Below are positions 58,568 through 64,000 of a DNA stretch of 64,000 nt, in pieces (position 1 is the stretch's first letter; every line of letters begins with the position of its first letter). The position numbers and the translations under genes were made by a program. The stretch comes from Gymnopus androsaceus JB14 (Eukaryota; Basidiomycota; Agaricomycetes; Agaricales; Omphalotaceae): NCBI GenBank assembly GCA_009733575.1, contig ML769721.1, positions 1 through 64,000 on the forward strand, given 5' to 3'. Below the pieces are notes generated by a model. That model saw nothing but the letters and a program-made list of their open reading frames with translations, did not search any database and had not been told where the DNA came from.

Positions 58568-58841
58568 CACCCCGGTGGAATGGCTCCCAAAAAAGGACAT
58601 CTTTTGCACTGGAACAAACCCTATGACAACTCAATGGAAACGCCACCAAACTTTCCCGAGTGCTCAATGGCAAGTGAAAAAGGAAATAGATTGCAGCTGA
58701 AAAATGTATCTTATCTCTCAATTTTTTTTCCAGCGTGAAAGATGTGCCCTTTCTGACGAGATTCTCAACAAAAAAAAGTAATCTGTTACCCGCAAATCTT
58801 TCAAAGAATTTTACTCCAAAATCTCTCATTCCACCGGGGTG
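58568..58841. mobile_element. MITE with CACCCCGGTGGAATG ends in the pepD promoter
   Basis: CACCCCGGTGGAATG and CATTCCACCGGGGTG bound 274 bp placed between ATGGAAA and TGTTGCCGATATAAAG. These are adjacent in pepA and pepB. The right end is 13 bp from the pepD TATA box. Confidence 0.85.
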
Positions 58842-58854
58842 TAAATGTTGCCGA

Positions 58855-58860
58855 TATAAA
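58855..58860 (+). promoter_or_regulatory. TATA box of pepD
   Basis: GATATAAAG lies 60 bp before the start, as in pepA. The MITE ends just upstream, so distal promoter sequence has been pushed away by 274 bp. Confidence 0.65.
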
Positions 58861-58914
58861 GTCCACGCCTGAGCTGCAAACAAAAATCTGTTTTTTTCCA
58901 GAAACATCCCCAAG

Positions 58915-59134
58915 ATGAATTTCATTCTCGCACCCTCGATCATACTAGCATTCTTTATAATCTTCCAATCTGTCAATGGCGCAGTTGCTCCTAAGGATGA
59001 AGTTGATGGTCAGGATCTCATTTTACTCTGCTAGTTGTCAGAATATATTCAATATATGTTCTTTTTTTTCTTTTTTTGCAGCTGCCGTTCTGGATGCTAC
59101 ACCTGCTGCCGCAGCTTTTATTGGTCATCAATGA
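58915..59134 (+). CDS. Small secreted peptide precursor pepD
   Basis: Exons 58915-59008 and 59082-59134 (GTCAGG...TTTGCAG, phase 1) encode 48 aa: signal peptide 1-22, spacer AVAPKDEVD identical to pepB, tail AAVLDATPAAAAFIGHQ. Frame, splice sites and TATA box are intact, though the two-gene segment around it is degraded. Last residues HQ differ from LA, E and VA in the others, while FIG stays. It is therefore a probable functional third member some 28 kb from pepB. Confidence 0.7.
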
Positions 59135-59285
59135 CTATAAGCATTCAACCATGTCTGTCCCATTGCTTAGTGAGCAAGCATGCAAAGTGAATCATACTTA
59201 ATTGTTTCTAAGAGTTATTTAGAGAGCAGCCGTAGTATCCCACTGATGGCGAATTTATGGATGATGTGTTGGAAACTTATGCATT

Positions 59286-59953
59286 GAGCTTCTGTGTATC
59301 AAGTACCCAAATCGGTGTAAACAATCAAAGCTCAAGTCCGAAATCTGAAACTCCTTATTACACATGTAGATATAGAGAAGAAAGTTCTGAAGGAAAGATA
59401 CCGATGAATTTGACAGATAACACTTGAGCCATGTGGTAAGGTGAAAAGCAAGGTACAACTTTGCCCTGGGTTTAACTTGGCGAGTCTTGATAATTTGAAG
59501 AATTATCAAGACTCGCCAAGTGTTTCAAAGATTTAAGATTTCTATTTAGAGGCTCGACTTTGAGCAAGGTGTAGGCTTGTGAACCTGCAGTTTGCAAAAT
59601 GACAAATACTTGCTGACCTGAGCTTCTGTGTATCAAGTACCCAAATCGGTGTAAACAATCAAAGCTCAAGTCCGAAATCTGAAACTCCTTATTACACATG
59701 TAGATATAGAGAAGAAAGTTCTGAAGGAAAGATACCGATGAATTTGACAGATAACACTTGAGCCATGTGGTAAGGTGAAAAGCAAGGTACAACTTTGCCC
59801 TGGGTTTAACTTGGCGAGTCTTGATAATTTGAAGAATTATCAAGACTCGCCAAGTGTTTCAAAGATTTAAGATTTCTATTTAGAGGCTCGACTTTGAGCA
59901 AGGTGTAGGCTTGTGAACCTGCAGTTTGCAAAATGACAAATACTTGCTGACCT
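59286..59953. repeat. Perfect tandem duplication, 334-bp unit, two copies
   Basis: 59286-59619 and 59620-59953 read identically base for base where I compared them. Each contains a hairpin TTGGCGAGTCTTGATAATT / AATTATCAAGACTCGCCAA. Identity implies a very recent duplication, or an assembly artefact. A minus-strand frame through the unit continues into 60096 (YSSDAIVLAAAKVIKNC and onward) but I recognise no family. Confidence 0.9.
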
Positions 59954-60643
59954 ATGGGAGCAATCTCGGAGAACGGCTCACAGTGGTACATGGCGTATTG
60001 ACCATTGTACTGAGCCTGAAGGCAATTTTTAATGACCTTAGCAGCAGCTAAGACTATGGCATCAGAGCTGTAGAAGGATGGAGGGTACATTTGCATCTGT
60101 GGCAGAGGTGCAGCACCTGATTTAGCAGGGAATATACCACACCATGACCCACCCTGAGTTCAAAATCACATTTGGGGGTGTAGAATATTGTTCAATATAA
60201 CTCAACTGTACAATCCAGCCTTCGTCAGATGCCACTCAGCATTTTTTTTGCCCATTCTTGCTTTGAATATGTACCTTTGAACTCAGAATTTGACAACGTA
60301 ATGCATGTTTTTGCTACTGAGCTGGTTATTACCTGAGCTCAGCTCGTCATATTAAAAAGGTTTGAGCACTTGGTCATAATAGTACAGTATTATCTTTGAA
60401 CATGTAGCAATGAGTGGTCTTTGGAATGATTTGATTTTTATTTGTTAAGATTCTGAAAGAATGGTCATATTTTTCCAGGAAGACAAGAGCGACTAGAGCT
60501 TGAAAAAAATCTTCCAATTGGAATTTCAAAGAATCACAGCCTCATGCATATGATTTAGTATGTTCTTTTAAAATCATGGTGAAGATTGAGTATTACACAG
60601 TATTGTCAAAATGTGCTACACTGTGTCACAAATATAAAACTCA
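59954..60643. other. Intergenic, with unassigned minus-strand ORF
   Basis: 60096-59954 continues the minus-strand frame of the tandem unit. It stays open upstream to about 60160 (GSWCGIFPAKSGAAPLPQ). No start, intron pair or family supports a gene. Otherwise nothing recognised. Confidence 0.35.
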
Positions 60644-61782
60644 TCACTCAGCTCTCGCCACAAATACACCCATGATACCTAATGAACCCTCATCCCGTGT
60701 ACCAACATAAATCTCCCCAAGAACCTGCTTCATTTCCTCCTCAGTTGAGATCAGATTTCCCAAAGGTGCCTCCAGGATATTTTTCTTAAGCATTCCGCGC
60801 GAAAGTCCGTCGAGCATGATGTCCGTGTTCTCTAAAGATATATTTTCGAATTCTGCAAGGGAATCGCCACGGAAGCCTCTGTATTCATGGCACAACTTGC
60901 CAACGGGAACGGTTATACGGTCGAATTCAAGTACAGAGAATGACGCGGCTTGCAGCATCTTGGGAAGACGGTGGGTGAGGCTACACAGATCTTGGTGAAC
61001 ATCAGAATTTTTGCACGATGGGAGTAGGAAACGCACCCTACAATGAACCCGTTACGAAGAGCAGCTCCAGTATAGATACTATTGTGTTTGTGCCTCCAAG
61101 TTGGTCCAGCCATCGCATTAACAGGGTCATGTTCCGGTGCCTCTGAAGGAGGAGGAGGCTTGTGAGACGAATATATGATCGGGTCTACCTCTGTGAGCAT
61201 CAGCAGTCCTCCTGGTTCTGTAGAACAAATAAGCGATGCTCATATAATTTAATTTGAAAAACTGACTGAGTAACTTTCGACAATTTTCCAATGCTGCTTT
61301 CCATCCATCTGTCGTCAGTGCAAAGACAAGTAATGTCATATGGACCAAATCAAAAGTTCCTTCCATCTCCGCTGGAAATGGCTTTGTGACGTCTTGGGAG
61401 AATAGCTTTATGCGAAGGTCTTCCATGACAGATCGGGGAGGGCATTTGGACATATCGATGTCGCAGGCAAACAGATGAGCCCTCTGTTCCCCTATGTCCT
61501 GCGTACCATCAACATGCGGCTTGTTCTTGACGACATTCGCAACGTCGAGAATCCACGAGCAAGTGCCCGCTGCTATGTCGATGATTTTGGGGCTTCCGTC
61601 CAAACTAAATCTATCAGGAACAGGAGATTGGCTGCCGCAAAGGGCTTTCATCCAGGTATATTGTTGAGAAAGCCTAAGATAAGATTGAGAGAACAATTGC
61701 AGATTAGCTGTTAGATGGACCCTTACCGTCCCTGCTCCTTATAATCTTGAGGAAGAGCATAGGCACTGGGAGTATTGGACAT
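60644..61782 (-). CDS. SAM-dependent methyltransferase, class I
   Basis: Four exons (61782-61727, 61673-61267, 61217-61037, 60980-60644) give 326 aa with all phases kept and GT-AG introns. Motif I is IIDIAAGTCSWILDVA (residues about 50-65). An acidic second-strand motif (FACDID), the FDLVHMTLLVF segment and LLKPGGLLMLTEVDP follow, as in small-molecule methyltransferases of the UbiE/LaeA-like group. It is divergent from the But2-domain gene across about 770 bp containing a MITE and a C9G15 tract. It could be a tailoring enzyme of the locus or unrelated. The substrate is unknown. Confidence 0.88.
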
Positions 61783-62550
61783 GGTGGCTAGTGGAACTGA
61801 ACGAACGATCAGATCACTCTTGGAGAACTTTAAATGAAGAGTTGCGAGTAGACCCCCCCCCGGGGGGGGGGGGGGGCAAGTGAGAAAAACTGGTTGTGAA
61901 ACGATCAAAGACTACATCAAAAGATGGGGAGGAAGGAGTCGCAACCGGAGGATCAGAGAATATTGATAATCCTGAACTGGTATCTATCTACATCGAATCT
62001 GGTGGTGAGCCTATCAGCAAAACCTGTATTTTTGCTGGAGGTCTCTGGAATAGGGTACCTTGCTCCAGAGATGTCCCAATGAATGGATTTTCTCCAGCGA
62101 AGATACAGGTTTTGCTGATAGGCTGAGTCAATGTCAAGTCTCAATGCTTGTGTTTGCTAGACAGACCATGCCGTACTTATGAACCCCTGAATCTTCACTA
62201 TAACTTCGTCCGGCCAAGTGGCTTAAAGCACACTATCTATTTCGGACACGGCAAAAAAAAATAGAAAAGATAACAGTTCTCGACTGCTCCTTTGTCCAAG
62301 TTTGGACCAATTCTCCAGTTGGGTAGCGACTAAGCCAATGCTAAAGATTCAGGGGCCCTATGACGCTACGTTTGCCGCTTTTCTTCCATGCTGTGTATTC
62401 CAATGCCGTATCCTTCCTTCCAAAACTGGTACTTACACGTTTCACATTCATCTTCTGCAAACATACAGCGTATCATGATCTTGGGCTCATCATGATCTTG
62501 GGCTCTTATCTTTAGGCGTGAACGGTAGACTCTTGTTTCCATCCCCTCTG
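61783..62550. promoter_or_regulatory. Divergent intergenic region with C9G15 palindrome and MITE
   Basis: 61853-61876 is nine C followed by fifteen G, 71 bp upstream of the methyltransferase start. 62013-62119 is an ATCAGCAAAACC-family MITE of 107 bp whose flanks GCCT/AGGC extend the palindrome. No other gene is seen. Confidence 0.7.
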
Positions 62551-63558
62551 ATGTCTCGCCAATCCGAATACACTAGCTTACCTCAAGAAATGGACGATGA
62601 CACCGATCGCCCCAAAGATAATTGTGAGGTTCCACTCTTTTCCAGCTTTGAGCACTACTAATTCATTGAGACGGCATATTTAGCCCACGGAAAGCTTTAC
62701 AAGCTCATCTACTGGTCGAGCATCCTAATCGTTCTCTGTACCGTTTTCGATGGCGTTCTTCTTTCCATTCTGGCATACCGCTATTCTTTCGTGCTCAATG
62801 TACCTTCACTGCCAGCTACAAAGCCGTTGGAACGAGTGAGCACGTACATCAACTTTGATCGACTGTACAAAAACCAATCTATAATGAGCTCTCCGCGCGG
62901 ACCTATTATCAGTCTCACTCGTTCCCAAGCACATGTATCGTCTGCAGATCCCATAAAGGTCTTTCCGCAATCCACAGCTTCGTGGATGACATATGTCGGA
63001 ACTGTACCTGTTAGCGATAGACGACTGTGGGCGAACTCAAACGTAAGTACGCGTAGATGCTTCCAAAAGCTCTCTGTTGACAAGATTTGACTTTAACGAC
63101 TTTAACGTTTTAGATGGCTACAATCATGCAGTCTCGAGTTTTGGATTACGGGATGGAAAGTTGTAGACTGACCATTTCCATTCCCCACATGAACGATACG
63201 GCTTTGATTTCCTCAGAGTTGGATATTAACGGGAGTCGACTTGAGGTCTGGACATTGTCGACCGATGCAAGGCTCGACGTGGGAGCACTTTCGTGGAATA
63301 CCAAACCCGTTCGTTCCAAATACCTGGGCAGTATACGACTTGCATATGGGGAGACACATCAGTTAGGGCCTTGGTCTTGTTCTGCCGGCTCATATCAAAC
63401 CTTCGAGTTTGTATGCCCTGCGGAGGTTGATTGCCGTGTAGATGTGACCACTGTAGGGGAGTCACAGATCGGTATGTACTTAATTTGTTCAAGCATACGC
63501 CAGAACTATTCATTTAAATCTTTCAGGTGTCTATCTTATGCAATATCAAACTGCTTGA
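62551..63558 (+). CDS. But2 C-terminal-like domain membrane protein
   Basis: Exons 62551-62623, 62684-63042, 63114-63471 and 63527-63558 give 273 aa. The first intron has a TACTAAT branch site and removes an apparent stop (TAA at 62657). A single membrane segment (about residues 32-55, LIYWSSILIVLC and onward) precedes ERVSTYINFDRLYKNQ and a beta-rich C-terminal half ending GVYLMQYQTA. I recall this layout from a large basidiomycete family annotated as ubiquitin 3 binding protein But2 C-terminal domain. Its role is unknown. Relics of it next to U1 and U3 tie it to UstYa genes. Confidence 0.8.
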
Positions 63559-64000
63559 AGGTTTGTCCATGCTCTTGATAAAACGGCAAGCATTTAATTG
63601 CTTGAGCTTAGATTCAGCGCATTGGTGTTGCCTCATCCGTTGGCCATGTTTCTTTATTTTTGCTTTATATGCTTCTCGTGTGTCTGAGGTATATAAATTG
63701 TGCGCTTCTCAACCTCCCGCTGTACTTGGGGGTCTTTGATAAATCGTAGATAGTTGAAACCTAATATGCCATGCATGCGAAAGACCAAAATCCATCCAAT
63801 TCAAACTCCAAGTCGAGGTGGCTGAGGAAAACCGATCACGACGGTATGGATAGGAACTCTGCCGTATCAGGGATCAGGTCAGATACCTGAATATGTAACT
63901 TCCGACTACCGGAGCTTATCGTCTATACAACGTCAAAGCCTGAGATCATCCCCCAAAAGATCATCTCCCGAAAGCTGAGTTCGAATGATTTTGTTGGAGA
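63559..64000. other. 3' intergenic, nothing recognised
   Basis: No supported gene or repeat is seen up to the window edge. Confidence 0.4.

Noticed and set aside
28698..59134. The pep genes as mating pheromone precursors
   Set aside because: Basidiomycete pheromone precursors end in a CaaX-type Cys motif. These have no Cys and carry a secretory signal peptide instead.
62639..62660. In-frame TAA early in the But2-domain gene, suggesting a pseudogene
   Set aside because: A good intron (GTGAGG donor at 62624, TACTAAT branch site, TTTAG acceptor at 62683) removes it and keeps the frame.

Overview
The window looks like accessory, transposon-rich DNA of a filamentous basidiomycete, probably an agaricomycete. 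The signs are many short introns (about 45-75 nt), UstYa/DUF3328 proteins, a But2-domain membrane protein of a type common in mushrooms, and dense Copia, hAT-like and MITE insertions. I spliced the gene models by hand. I trust them where every exon junction keeps phase and the product matches a known family. No species can be named.

Layout. 1-21 kb is almost all mobile DNA: decayed Copia elements 1 and 2, two 1.76-kb LTR-like copies in inverted orientation (6477-8240 and 16920-18674), two broken transposon-associated genes, a hAT-like element with an 8-bp target duplication, fold-back MITEs and minisatellites. 21-23.3 kb is nested MITEs. 23.6-33 kb is a gene island: ustYa-like U1 (-), an aldo/keto reductase (-), ustYa-like U2 (+), two copies of a tiny secreted-peptide gene (pepA, pepB, +) and ustYa-like U3 (-). 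33.5-48 kb is transposons again: a TIR element holding Copia element 3, a second TIR element, and a tandem TRIM. 49.3-51.9 kb holds a 13-exon M20 metallopeptidase (-). 52.8-59.2 kb is a second, degraded copy of the U2-pepA-pepB segment, leaving an orphan exon (pepC) and an apparently intact gene (pepD). 60.6-63.6 kb holds a SAM-dependent methyltransferase (-) and a But2-domain single-pass membrane protein (+).

The main discovery candidate is the combination of a multi-copy peptide gene family with three UstYa-family proteins, an aldo/keto reductase, a methyltransferase and a peptidase. The peptides are 47-48 aa: signal peptide, acidic spacer, and a C-terminus ending in FIG plus one or two variable residues, with one intron separating leader from tail. 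UstYa proteins modify ribosomal peptides oxidatively in ustiloxin, phomopsin and asperipin biosynthesis, so this may be an undescribed basidiomycete ribosomal-peptide (RiPP) locus. That is inference: the peptides lack the dibasic Kex2 sites of known dikaritin precursors, and no product can be read from DNA.

The two copies of the peptide segment carry different transposon scars, so the duplication came before most local insertions. The Copia elements are inactivated largely by C-to-T type nonsense changes, many at CpG, suggesting methylation-linked decay or a RIP-like process.
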